64,000 nucleotides of DNA, from positions 868,001 through 932,000 of the forward strand of contig NZ_CP091508.1 of NCBI RefSeq assembly GCF_022870865.1, read 5' to 3'. This DNA comes from Uruburuella testudinis (GTDB lineage Bacteria > Pseudomonadota > Gammaproteobacteria > Burkholderiales > Neisseriaceae). Numbering within the stretch: position 1 is the first letter of the stretch; each line of letters begins with the position of its first letter. A model generated the notes under the pieces. The model had not been told where the DNA came from, made no database searches, and worked only from the letters and a program-made list of their open reading frames with translations. A program made the position numbers and the translations under genes. Positions 47,467 to 55,443 of this stretch are shown here, piece after piece.

Positions 47467-48045
47467 ATGCGTTTAACTTTATGGCCGGTATGTTTGTTGT
47501 TGGCTGCTTGCGGCAATGATATCGGGCCCGACCGGCAGGCAGCGGCCGAAGAAGCGGTGCGCTTGTTTTTTGCAACCTGTGTGGCATCGGGTAAAAGCGA
47601 AACGGATGTGGCTGCGCCGGCCGGGCAGCAAGGGTTTGTGCCGATGGATGCGGCTGCGGTTAAAAAGCTGCCGCCGGGCATGATGGAGCTGGATATGCAG
47701 CAGGCGTGGCAGCTTGAGCGAAACGGCGCGCTGTTTTATCTGAGCCGCAGCCCGCAGGCATGCAGCATCAAAACACCGCTTGCAGATGAGGCGGCGCTGC
47801 GCCGGCAGTTTGCGACATTAGCCGAACAGGGCAGTGCGGGCATGGTGGTGCGCCTGCGTGCCGACCACCACACCGCGTCGCCTTTCCCATACAGCCAGTT
47901 GGTGTATGCCTGGCAGCCGGATAACGAACCGCAAGAGTTGTTGTTGGGCGCCAATACTTCGCCGTCCAAACATGTGCCTGTTCAGGCGGCATTGAATTTC
48001 AGCCGCAGAGCACTGTCGGCAAGGCCGGCGCTCAGCGCAGAATGA
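47467..48045 (+). CDS. Putative lipoprotein of unknown function
   Basis: 192 residues. Signal MRLTLWPVCLLLAAC with lipobox LAAC (Cys15), then a soluble domain with VRLFFATCVASGKSETDVAAPAGQQGFVPMDA and a late YSQLVYAWQPDN motif. It resembles uncharacterised neisserial (lipo)proteins but no domain can be named. The DUS-containing 14-bp gap to the TusA-like gene suggests co-transcription. Its 3' end lies just before a family B repeat. Confidence 0.65.
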   Translation: MRLTLWPVCLLLAACGNDIGPDRQAAAEEAVRLFFATCVASGKSETDVAAPAGQQGFVPMDAAAVKKLPPGMMELDMQQAWQLERNGALFYLSRSPQACSIKTPLADEAALRRQFATLAEQGSAGMVVRLRADHHTASPFPYSQLVYAWQPDNEPQELLLGANTSPSKHVPVQAALNFSRRALSARPALSAE

Positions 48046-48051
48046 TACTGA

Positions 48052-48423
48052 TCTCAAAAGTAAATTGACAAGGCGGCGAACCGAAACCGGTGCCATTAGG
48101 GTGTCATGACCATTCGATTTACAGGTGTATGTTGTTCCTGAAAACGCATCTGCTGCGTTAAAAAGCCTTGCAAGATATTCAATCTTGCTACGTTTTTTGC
48201 CTTGCATCTGCACTTTTATCGCAAAAAATCTGAGTCATTCTGAATGGTCAGGACACCCTAGCATTACCGGGAGCAAAAATCCCCCCGTCAATGATGTTGG
48301 CACACCTTGGTACGGAGCCGGTCGGTTTGGCGATTCAGCGCCTTAGCGAATCCCGTCCTCTTTGAGGAATACAGGCGAACCAACGCGGTAACGCGGTTAG
48401 GTTATTTTTTTATGAATGGGTAT
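48052..48423 (+). repeat. Family B repeat element interrupted by a family A element
   Basis: The left arm CAAAAGTAAATTGACAAGGC (48054 on) and right part from about 48300 (GATTCAGCGCCTTAGCGAA to ATGAATGGGTAT) belong to family B. The family A copy at 48097-48260 splits them. Some extra degenerate sequence (48261-48300) lies after the insertion. Confidence 0.7.
48097..48260 (-). mobile_element. Family A MITE-like element inserted in a family B repeat
   Basis: 164 bp, ends TAGGGTGTCATGA and TCAGGACACCCTA. The host sequence reads CCAT-TA before and TA-GCAT after, consistent with a duplicated TA target. Confidence 0.85.
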
Positions 48424-48449
48424 GAAACAGTTTAATTAAAAGGAAAACC

Positions 48450-49493
48450 ATGCAAACCTTAACCATTATCCAGCCCGACGATATGCATCTGCATTTGCGC
48501 GATGGCGATGCCTTAAAGGCAGTGCTGCCGTTTACCGCCCGTCAAATGGGGCGTGCCGTGATTATGCCCAACCTCAAGCCGCCGGTGGTTACGGTGGCGG
48601 ATGCGCAGGCTTACAAGCAGCGTATTTTGGCGGCACTGCCGGAGGGCAGCAGCTTTGAGCCGTTGATGACGCTGTATCTGACCGATAAAACCACGCCGCA
48701 ATTGGTGCGTGAAGCCAAAGCGGCGGGCATCGTGGCGTTTAAGCTTTATCCGGCGGGCGCGACCACCAATTCCGACAGCGGGGTTACCGACTTATTCAAA
48801 CTGATTCCGGTGCTGGAAACCATGGCACAGGAAGGGGTGTTGTTTTTGGTGCATGGCGAAGTAACCGACCCGGATATTGATATTTTCGACCGTGAGGCAG
48901 TGTTTATCGAGCGGGTGATGAAGCCGGTGTTGGCGCAAGTGCCGGGTTTGAAAGTGGTGTTTGAGCACATTACCACCGCAGATGCCGCGCAGCTGGTGTC
49001 GGAGGCGGGCGATAATGTGGCGGCAACGGTAACGCCGCAGCATTTATTGCTCAACCGCAACGATTTACTGGTGGGCGGCGTGCGCCCGCACCATTACTGC
49101 CTGCCTGTGCTCAAGCGCGAAAGCCACCGCCTGGCGCTGGTTGCGGCGGTAACCGGCGAGAAAGCGCATAAATTTTTTCTCGGCACCGACAGCGCGCCGC
49201 ATGCCAGATCTGCCAAAGAAAACGCTTGCGGTTGTGCCGGGATGTTTAGCGCCGCTACGGCCATCGAGCTGTATGCCGAGGTGTTTGACGAAGCCGGCGC
49301 GCTCGACAAGCTGGAAGCCTTTGCTTCGCAAAACGGCGCCCGTTTTTACGGCCTGCCTGAAAACCCGCGCACGCTGACTTTGTTGAAGCAGACACAGTTG
49401 GTGGTGCCGAAAGTGCCGTTTGCCGACAATGAGGTGTTGGTGCCGATGTGCGGCGGTGAAAGCGTGGCGTGGACGGTGCAGTATTCAGACTGA
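48450..49493 (+). CDS. pyrC: Dihydroorotase, class II homodimeric type
   Basis: Third step of pyrimidine synthesis. 347 residues, as in E. coli PyrC (348). Zinc ligands HLHLRDGD near res. 13-20, the carboxylated lysine in [16 protein letters not shown], histidines in LVHGEV and VFEHITT, and the catalytic aspartate in [20 protein letters not shown] precedes the ATG. Alone between repeats. Confidence 0.95.
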   Translation: MQTLTIIQPDDMHLHLRDGDALKAVLPFTARQMGRAVIMPNLKPPVVTVADAQAYKQRILAALPEGSSFEPLMTLYLTDKTTPQLVREAKAAGIVAFKLYPAGATTNSDSGVTDLFKLIPVLETMAQEGVLFLVHGEVTDPDIDIFDREAVFIERVMKPVLAQVPGLKVVFEHITTADAAQLVSEAGDNVAATVTPQHLLLNRNDLLVGGVRPHHYCLPVLKRESHRLALVAAVTGEKAHKFFLGTDSAPHARSAKENACGCAGMFSAATAIELYAEVFDEAGALDKLEAFASQNGARFYGLPENPRTLTLLKQTQLVVPKVPFADNEVLVPMCGGESVAWTVQYSD

Positions 49494-49596
49494 TGCCCGG
49501 ATGGTTGTGTGAATCCGGGTATCAGGTTTTACGATAAATACAACAGGCCGTCTGAAAAATCAGCCAACAGAGTTTGAGTGTGCCGGCAAACATTTT

Positions 49597-49633
49597 ATAA
49601 TATGCCGTCTGAAAGTTTCAGACGGCATATTAT
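49597..49633. terminator. Near-perfect AT-DUS palindrome after pyrC
   Basis: ATAATATGCCGTCTGAAA and its complement TTTCAGACGGCATATTAT are separated by one base (18-bp arms). Both copies carry the AT prefix, unlike nearly all other DUS in the window. Confidence 0.7.
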
Positions 49634-49651
49634 CATTGGATGATAACTGTC

Positions 49652-49805
49652 ATACCCGCTCACAAAAATAATCTGACTGCGTTGGCCCCTGAGTTTGAAG
49701 AAGACGGGTTTTGCTAAGGCGCTGAAGTGCCAAGCCAACCAGCCCTGTACTCATTGTACTGTCTTCGGCTTTCCGCCTTGTTCGCTTACTTTTGTGAATG
49801 GCTAT
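49652..49805 (-). repeat. Family B inverted-terminal repeat element
   Basis: About 154 bp in reverse orientation, from ATACCCGCTCACAAAAATAA to TTTTGTGAATGGCTAT, with the GCTGAAGTGCCAAGCCAACC block. Confidence 0.75.
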
Positions 49806-49831
49806 AAAATGGGTATAAATTTGATAGACGT

Positions 49832-50455
49832 ATGATAAAAGAATCTGATTTAAATGAAAAAATAAGCCGGCGCAGGTTGCTGGCGGGTGGTGTTGTTCTG
49901 CTCTTGGCGCCCACGCCGGTGCTGGCCGGGCCGCAGCGGGAAGAAACTTTGTCGGATGATGTTGCCTCGCTGATGCGCAGTTCGGTTAACCATGTTAATC
50001 CGGCGCGGTTGGTGTTTGCCCGACCGGCCGACGGCGAACGGTGGCTGCGCGATATGTCGGCACGGCTGGCGCGGTTTGTGCCCGATGAAGCAGAGCGCCG
50101 CCGCTTGTTGGTCAATATCCAATATGAATCTACCCGCGCAGGGTTGGATACGCAGGTGGTGTTGGGGTTGATCGAGGTGGAAAGCGCATTCCGCCAATAT
50201 GCCATCAGCGGCGTAGGCGCGCGCGGGTTGATGCAGGTGATGCCGTTTTGGAAAAACCATATCGGCCGGCCAAGCCACAATCTGTTTGATATCCGCACCA
50301 ATTTGCGCTACGGCTGCACCATTTTGCGCCATTACAATAATGTCGAACGCGGCAATTTTGTGCGGGCTTTGGCGCGTTTTAACGGCAGCCTCGGCAGCAA
50401 CAAATATCCCAATGCTGTGCTCGGAGCCTGGCGCAACCGCTGGCAGTGGCGCTGA
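49832..50455 (+). CDS. Lytic transglycosylase with twin-arginine-type signal
   Basis: 207 residues. N-terminus KISRRRLLAGGVVLLLAPTPVLA has a twin-arginine motif S-R-R-R-L-L, a hydrophobic core and an A-x-A-like cleavage site, suggesting Tat export rather than a lipoprotein. The SLT domain follows: VVLGLIEVESAFRQYAISGVGARGLMQVMPFW with the catalytic glutamate in E-V-E-S, then IRTNLRYGCTILRHY and LARFNGSLGSNKYPN. It cleaves peptidoglycan glycan strands. Which of the neisserial transglycosylases it corresponds to is not certain. Confidence 0.88.
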   Translation: MIKESDLNEKISRRRLLAGGVVLLLAPTPVLAGPQREETLSDDVASLMRSSVNHVNPARLVFARPADGERWLRDMSARLARFVPDEAERRRLLVNIQYESTRAGLDTQVVLGLIEVESAFRQYAISGVGARGLMQVMPFWKNHIGRPSHNLFDIRTNLRYGCTILRHYNNVERGNFVRALARFNGSLGSNKYPNAVLGAWRNRWQWR

Positions 50456-50479
50456 TGCGCCGGTTTTCAGGCGGCCTGC

Positions 50480-50546
50480 TGTTTGCCTTGCATCTGTACT
50501 TCTATCGCAAAAAATCTGAATAATTCTGAATTGTCGGGACGCCCTT
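50480..50546. repeat. Fragment of a family A element
   Basis: TTGCCTTGCATCTGTACTTC and ATTCTGAATTGTCGGGACGC match the right part of the copy at 48097. The terminal CCCTA is altered and the left half is absent. Confidence 0.6.
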
Positions 50547-50697
50547 GGATGTCTAAAAATTTCAGTGTGCATTTCTTAATCACGATTGCGGGTAAACGGG
50601 AATGCTATATTTCGAGGCCGTCTGAAACATCGTGTATAATCGCCGTTTTGTTAATTATTACAGGCAGCCTGTCGCGCGGTGCTGCTGAAGATTGATT

Positions 50698-52095
50698 ATG
50701 GCCACAGACAACCGCACCAAAATGTTTCCTGAAGAATGGCGTGCCAGCAGCTCGTTGGCGGGTGTTTACGCTTTGCGCATGCTCGGAATGTTTTTGGTGC
50801 TGCCGGTGTTGGCGCTGTATGCGGCAACCTTGCCCGGTGCAGAAAATCATAAAGCGCTGGTGGGGCTGGCGATGGGCATATACGGCTTGACGCAGGCGCT
50901 GTTGCAATTGCCCTTGGGGATGGCATCAGATAAATTCGGTCGCAAAAAAGTGATTTATGCCGGCCTGATTGTATTTGCCGCCGGCAGTTTTATGGCGGCG
51001 GCTGCCGACACGTTGGAGATGCTGGTGCTGGCGCGCGCGGTACAGGGTGCAGGGGCGGTCAGCGCTGCGGTAACTGCGTTGGTGGCGGATTTGACCCGCG
51101 AGGAAGTGCGCACGCGGGCAATGGCCATGATTGGGCTGAGCATTGGTCTGACCTTTTCTGCCAGCCTGGTGGTGGCGCCAGTGTTGACCCGTTGGGTCGG
51201 TGTGCCCGGCCTGTTTGCGCTTACCGGTATCCTGACGGTGTTGAGCATTGCCCTAGTGGCCTGGATAACGCCGAACCCGGCACAGTCAAAATTGCATGAA
51301 GATGCCCAAGCGCAACCGGCACGTATCGGCGAAGTATTGAAAAACGGCCAGCTGCTGCGTTTGGATTTCGGCATTTTTGCCCTCCATGCCGCGCAGATGG
51401 CGCTGTTTACTTCGCTGCCGTTTGCCATGGTGGCGTTGGGGCTGGATAAGGTGCAGCATTGGAAGGTGTATCTGCCGGCCACTGTTGTCGGCCTGGTATT
51501 GATGGTGCCGCTGATTATCATCGGCGAAACCCGCAATAAGCTCAAACAGGTGTTTGTGGGCGGTATTGTCTGTATCGCAGCAGCACAGCTGGGCCTGCTG
51601 TTCGGTTTGCATTCGATTTGGTTGGTGGCACTTTGCCTGATTGTGTATTTTATCGGCTTCAATGTGCTGGAGGCGAGCCTGCCCTCGCTGGTGTCGAAAA
51701 TCGCACCTTCCGATTTGAAAGGCACGGCGATGGGGGTGTACAACACGGCACAATCGGTAGGCTTGTTTTGCGGTGGTGCGTTGGGCGGGGTGTTGTTTGA
51801 ATATTACGGCTTTAACGGCGTATTTGCTTTTTGCAGCGCGTTGATTGTGTTGTGGATGCTGTTGGCGGCGGCCGCGCCGGCACCGAGGCCGGTAAAAAAT
51901 ATCACGTTGGCGGTGCCAAAAACTTGGCAGCGGCGTGAAGACACTTTACACTCTGCCTTGATGTCGCTGTACGGTGTTGAGGCGGTCAGCTTCAGCGCCG
52001 ACAGGCAAACGGTTTATATCAAGGCGTTGCAGCAGGGGTTTGATTTGGCAGCCGCCGAAAAGATTATTTCAGGAGTAGACAATGTCATTAAATAA
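50698..52095 (+). CDS. MFS transporter, YajR-like, with C-terminal ferredoxin-like domain
   Basis: 465 residues from ATG 50698. Twelve hydrophobic segments in two blocks. The A-motif is [11 protein letters not shown] (about res. 75-85), and [36 protein letters not shown] contains motif B. The last 70 residues ([31 protein letters not shown]) look like the small alpha/beta YAM domain of E. coli YajR. Substrate unknown; proton-coupled efflux is the family norm. Overlaps the ssb start by 14 nt, so the two are translationally linked. TATAAT at 50635 may be the -10. Confidence 0.88.
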   Translation: MATDNRTKMFPEEWRASSSLAGVYALRMLGMFLVLPVLALYAATLPGAENHKALVGLAMGIYGLTQALLQLPLGMASDKFGRKKVIYAGLIVFAAGSFMAAAADTLEMLVLARAVQGAGAVSAAVTALVADLTREEVRTRAMAMIGLSIGLTFSASLVVAPVLTRWVGVPGLFALTGILTVLSIALVAWITPNPAQSKLHEDAQAQPARIGEVLKNGQLLRLDFGIFALHAAQMALFTSLPFAMVALGLDKVQHWKVYLPATVVGLVLMVPLIIIGETRNKLKQVFVGGIVCIAAAQLGLLFGLHSIWLVALCLIVYFIGFNVLEASLPSLVSKIAPSDLKGTAMGVYNTAQSVGLFCGGALGGVLFEYYGFNGVFAFCSALIVLWMLLAAAAPAPRPVKNITLAVPKTWQRREDTLHSALMSLYGVEAVSFSADRQTVYIKALQQGFDLAAAEKIISGVDNVIK

Positions 52096-52606
52096 AGTGT
52101 TGCTTATCGGCAATTTGGGCCGCGATCCGGAAGTGCGCTATATGCCTAACGGCGAAGCGGTGTGCAATTTCAGTATCGCTACCAGTGAAACTTGGAACGA
52201 CCGCAACGGCCAGCGGCAGGAACGCACCGAATGGCACAATATCACCATGTATCGCCGGTTGGCTGAAATTGCCGGGCAATATTTACGCAAGGGCAGCCAA
52301 GTGTATATCGAGGGCCGCATCCAAAGCCGGAAATATCAGGGCAAAGACGGTATCGAGCGCACCGCATACGATATTGTGGCCAATGAAATGAAAATGCTCG
52401 GCTCGCGCAGCGGCGGCAGTTCTGCCGAATATGGCGACGGCGGCCAGGCGGGTGCTTACCAGCAGGCACCGCAGCAGGGCGCTTATCAACAAGCACCGGC
52501 TTATTCGCAAGAGGCCCCTGCCGCACCGCCGGCGGCTCCACGCCGTCAGGCGCCGGCAGCACCGGCAGCACCGGTAGATGATATTGACGACGATATTCCG
52601 TTTTAA
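52082..52606 (+). CDS. ssb: Single-stranded DNA-binding protein
   Basis: 174 residues. N-terminal OB-fold ([58 protein letters not shown]), a Q/P/A/Y-rich linker from about res. 115, and the acidic protein-interaction tip DDDIPF. Start ATG 52082 lies within the MFS gene, whose AGGAG at 52070 serves as ribosome binding site. Confidence 0.96.
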   Translation: MSLNKVLLIGNLGRDPEVRYMPNGEAVCNFSIATSETWNDRNGQRQERTEWHNITMYRRLAEIAGQYLRKGSQVYIEGRIQSRKYQGKDGIERTAYDIVANEMKMLGSRSGGSSAEYGDGGQAGAYQQAPQQGAYQQAPAYSQEAPAAPPAAPRRQAPAAPAAPVDDIDDDIPF

Positions 52607-52635
52607 ACGGGTTTAAGGTGTTCTAACAAGGGGCA

Positions 52636-52940
52636 TAATCATTCGATTTATGGGTGTTTCGCCTCTGAAAAATGTATGCGCTGCGCTAGGGTGTCCTGAT
52701 GTCTCGTTTATGAGGGGATTTTTGTTCCTGGAAATGCAGATGCCAGGCAAAAAACGCAGCAAGATTGGACATCTTGCGAGGCTTTTTAATGCAGCAGATG
52801 CGTTTTCAGGGGCAAAAAGCATCCGTAAATCGAATGGTCAGGATACCCTAAAGGCCTTGCAAGATATTTTGTTCTGCTGGTTTGTTAGCGTAGTGCATGC
52901 ATTTCCAGGAATAAAAGTTCCTGATAAGCGAATGGCCGGA
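52636..52940. repeat. Degenerate family A element interrupted by a second family A element
   Basis: The left piece ATTCGATTTATGGGTGTTTC ... GCGCTGCGC (52640-52686) and right piece AGGCCTTGCAAGATATTT ... CAGGAATAAAAGTTCC (52852-52920) form one older copy. The younger copy at 52687-52850 sits between them. The older copy has lost its terminal repeats. Confidence 0.75.
52687..52850 (+). mobile_element. Family A MITE-like element nested in an older copy
   Basis: 164 bp, ends TAGGGTGTCCTGA and TCAGGATACCCTA. Joining the flanks while keeping one TA restores the expected internal sequence GCGC-TA-AAGGCC of the older copy, so TA appears to be the duplicated target. Confidence 0.88.
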
Positions 52941-52971
52941 AAGCTTTGGTGCGTAAAAGTCATTTAAGCCG

Positions 52972-52999
52972 TTGCTATTTTGGTTGTTTTTGATACAAT
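52972..52999 (+). promoter_or_regulatory. Sigma-70-type promoter for greA
   Basis: TTGCTA (52972-52977) and TACAAT (52994-52999) with 16-bp spacing, about 120 bp upstream of the greA ATG. The leader contains CCGGGATTCCGGGCGG and an AAAAAGAGCGC block. Confidence 0.5.
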
Positions 53000-53120
53000 G
53001 ATGCATCATCAAACAGCTACCCAAGCAAGCCGCCGGGATTCCGGGCGGCTTGTGTTTTTATTTGTCAAAAAGAGCGCTATGCCGATGGGGCGCGCGCTTT
53101 TTTCATGGAGAAAAACCATT

Positions 53121-53597
53121 ATGCAGAAAATTCCGTTAACCGTGCGCGGTGCAGAATTGCTGAAAGAAGAATTACAGCAGCTGAAAAGCGTGGCCCGCCC
53201 CGAAGTGATCGCCGCCATTGCCGAAGCGCGTTCGCACGGCGATTTGTCGGAAAACGCAGAGTATGAAGCGGCCAAAGAGCGCCAGGGTTTTATCGAAGGC
53301 CGCATTGCCGAGGTGGAAAATAAATTGTCGCTGGCTCATATTATCAACCCGGCAGAAATTCACGCCGAGGGCAAAGTGGTGTTCGGTGCAACCGTTACGC
53401 TGGAAGATTTGGAAACCGAAGAAGAAGTGCGCTACCAAATCGTGGGCGAAGACGAGGCCGATATCAAAGAAAACAAAATTTATGTCGGTTCGCCCATTGC
53501 CCGTGCGCTGATTGGTAAAGAAGAGGGCGATGTGGCCGAAGTGCAGGCGCCCGGCGGTGTGCGCGAGTATGATATTGTGGCGGTAGAATATCTTTAA
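53121..53597 (+). CDS. greA: Transcription elongation factor GreA
   Basis: 158 residues from ATG 53121, the E. coli length; a longer frame from 52980 has no family support. The N-terminal coiled coil contains [27 protein letters not shown], with the acidic tip residues that reach the RNA polymerase active site. The C-terminal globular domain ends in [12 protein letters not shown]. It rescues backtracked polymerase by stimulating RNA cleavage. GGAG lies about 13 nt upstream in the leader. Confidence 0.97.
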   Translation: MQKIPLTVRGAELLKEELQQLKSVARPEVIAAIAEARSHGDLSENAEYEAAKERQGFIEGRIAEVENKLSLAHIINPAEIHAEGKVVFGATVTLEDLETEEEVRYQIVGEDEADIKENKIYVGSPIARALIGKEEGDVAEVQAPGGVREYDIVAVEYL

Positions 53598-53622
53598 AAA
53601 AAATGCCGATTAAATGATTTTG

Positions 53623-53663
53623 AGGCCGTCTGAAAGCGATGTTTTGCTTTCAGACGGCCTTTT
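53623..53663 (+). terminator. DUS hairpin terminator of greA
   Basis: AGGCCGTCTGAAAGC and GCTTTCAGACGGCCT with an 8-nt loop, followed by TTTTG. Confidence 0.85.
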
Positions 53664-53853
53664 GTTATATTTGTCATATTTTTAAGCGGGCAGCAGATAT
53701 TTTAGAGTTGCAGTTCAATTAATAACTAAAGTAATATAATTTACTAAAAATATTTAAATGATTTAATTAGTTGCATTCGGAACTATTTGTGTCCGGTTTG
53801 TCTAAGGCCATGATGCATGGTATGGTTGGTGTAAGCAAAAACATGAGGCGTAT

Positions 53854-54297
53854 ATGAGTAAATTGGCGGCAGTGTTGGCGGGTGCGTGGCTTGGTTTGCA
53901 GTTGGGTATCGGTTATTTGGCGGTGCCGGTTTTGTTTCAGCATATGGGCAAAATGGAGGCGGGGGCCATGGCCGGCACCATGTTTGAGGTGGTGGCCTAT
54001 AGCGGTTTGGCAGTTTGGCTGTTGATTTATTTTATCGGCCGCCATGAATTAAGCCGCAGCCTGCTGCGGAGCAAAACCAATAAATTTGTGATATTGCTGC
54101 TGGTGTTGTTGTCGGTGAATCAGTTTTTGGTTACGCCCGTTATCGAGGCACATAAGGCGGGCACCACCAACTGGCTGTTGTCGCTTGTAGGCGGCTCATT
54201 CGGTCAGTGGCACGGCACGTCAAGCGTGATTTATATGCTGTGCAGCCTGCTGGCACTGGGTTTGGTGTTTCGGATGCTGCGGCTCGACTGGCATTGA
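53854..54297 (+). CDS. DUF4149 domain membrane protein
   Basis: 147 residues with four hydrophobic helices (about res. 3-28, 45-62, 78-96 and 122-140). GAWLGLQLGIGYLAVPVLFQHMG and the closing SSVIYMLCSLLALGLV fit the DUF4149 family of small inner-membrane proteins. Function unknown. It is followed by a perfect palindrome and convergent yhbY. Confidence 0.8.
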   Translation: MSKLAAVLAGAWLGLQLGIGYLAVPVLFQHMGKMEAGAMAGTMFEVVAYSGLAVWLLIYFIGRHELSRSLLRSKTNKFVILLLVLLSVNQFLVTPVIEAHKAGTTNWLLSLVGGSFGQWHGTSSVIYMLCSLLALGLVFRMLRLDWH

Positions 54298-54309
54298 TCG
54301 TTTACTCGG

Positions 54310-54359
54310 GTCAAATACAAAGGCCGTCTGAAATATTTCAGACGGCCTTTGTATTTGAC
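54310..54359. terminator. 50-bp perfect palindrome containing a DUS pair, bidirectional terminator
   Basis: Each 25-nt half reads from GTCAAATACAAAGGCCGTCT to GAAAT at the centre, with no unpaired loop. It lies between the convergent DUF4149 and yhbY genes and should terminate both. Confidence 0.85.
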
Positions 54360-54369
54360 GGAATACTCT

Positions 54370-54651
54370 TTAATTTTCGATATTTTTCCGCCATAAAACC
54401 AAAAGTTTGCCGATATGCTGCACCAGTTGTGCATCCACTGCTTCACACAATGCCCGGCACATTTCAATACGCTCGTTACGGTCATCGCCCAATACGCGTA
54501 CTTTAATCAATTCGTGTGCATTGAGGGCGGCATCGGTTTCTTTAATCACGGATTCGGTCAGGCCGTGTTGGCCGATCATCACCACCGGGCTGAGGTGGTG
54601 GGCTTGTGCTTTGAGGGCCAGAATTTCTTTGGTGCTGAGTTTGTCTGTCAT
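54370..54651 (-). CDS. yhbY: YhbY-type RNA-binding protein (CRM domain)
   Basis: 93 residues: one CRM/YhbY fold. LKAQAHHLSPVVMIGQHGLTESVIKETDAALNAHELIKVRV contains the GxxG-type loop (GQHG) that contacts RNA. In E. coli YhbY is associated with the precursor of the 50S subunit. It is divergent from rlmE, the common arrangement beside rlmE-ftsH. Confidence 0.92.
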   Translation of the reverse strand: MTDKLSTKEILALKAQAHHLSPVVMIGQHGLTESVIKETDAALNAHELIKVRVLGDDRNERIEMCRALCEAVDAQLVQHIGKLLVLWRKNIEN

Positions 54652-54759
54652 TGCTGCCGGATATTCGAAAAATTAAAATGATATTGTACGTGAATTGCCG
54701 CCGCCCGTGGAGAAAATAACGTACAATAGCATGCTTGTTTGTTTTGAATAGTCAATACG

Positions 54760-55380
54760 ATGGCCGTGCGTTCCAAATCTTCCAAAGCCTGGCTCAATGA
54801 GCATGTTAACGATCATTATGTGCATATGGCGCAAAAAGACGGCTATCGTGCCCGCGCAGCTTATAAGCTTTTGGAAATCAATGAAAAAGACAAATTAATC
54901 CGCCCCGGCACTGTGTTGGCCGACTTGGGCAGCGCGCCCGGCAGTTGGTCGCAAGTGGCCGCTAAGCTGGCGGGGGCTTCCGGGCAGGTGTTTGCGCTGG
55001 ATATTCTGCCGATGGAAGCCATCGACGGCGTATGGTTTATTCAGGGTGATTTTCGTGAAGAGGCGGTATTGGCCGAGTTTGAATCATTGCTGGATAATCG
55101 TCCGCTGGACCTTGTAATTTGCGATATGGCCCCCAATATGTCGGGCAATGCCGTAACGGATCAGGCGCGCAGTTTTTATTTGTGCGAACTGGCCTTAGAT
55201 TTTGCAGCCAATCATCTCAAACCCGGGGGAAACTTTTTGGTTAAGGTTTTTCAGGGGGCGGGATACCAGGAGTATCTGACGGCTATGCGGGCTATGTTTG
55301 CAACGGTGCAAATCCGCAAACCGGAAGCTTCGCGCAATCGTTCCAGTGAGGTTTATTTATTAGGCAAAAATAAACGCTGA
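54760..55380 (+). CDS. rlmE: 23S rRNA 2'-O-ribose U2552 methyltransferase
   Basis: RrmJ/FtsJ methyltransferase acting on the 50S A loop. 206 residues (E. coli 209). SAM-binding motif [14 protein letters not shown], catalytic tetrad residues in [12 protein letters not shown] (lysine), [10 protein letters not shown] (aspartate), [14 protein letters not shown] (lysine) and [11 protein letters not shown] (glutamate). TACAAT at 54722 is a likely -10. Transcribed with ftsH. Confidence 0.95.
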   Translation: MAVRSKSSKAWLNEHVNDHYVHMAQKDGYRARAAYKLLEINEKDKLIRPGTVLADLGSAPGSWSQVAAKLAGASGQVFALDILPMEAIDGVWFIQGDFREEAVLAEFESLLDNRPLDLVICDMAPNMSGNAVTDQARSFYLCELALDFAANHLKPGGNFLVKVFQGAGYQEYLTAMRAMFATVQIRKPEASRNRSSEVYLLGKNKR

Positions 55381-55443
55381 CAATGACGGCGGCCTGATTT
55401 AAAATCCGTTTTTATTTTTTACCCTTTTATGGAGCCTGTTTCA

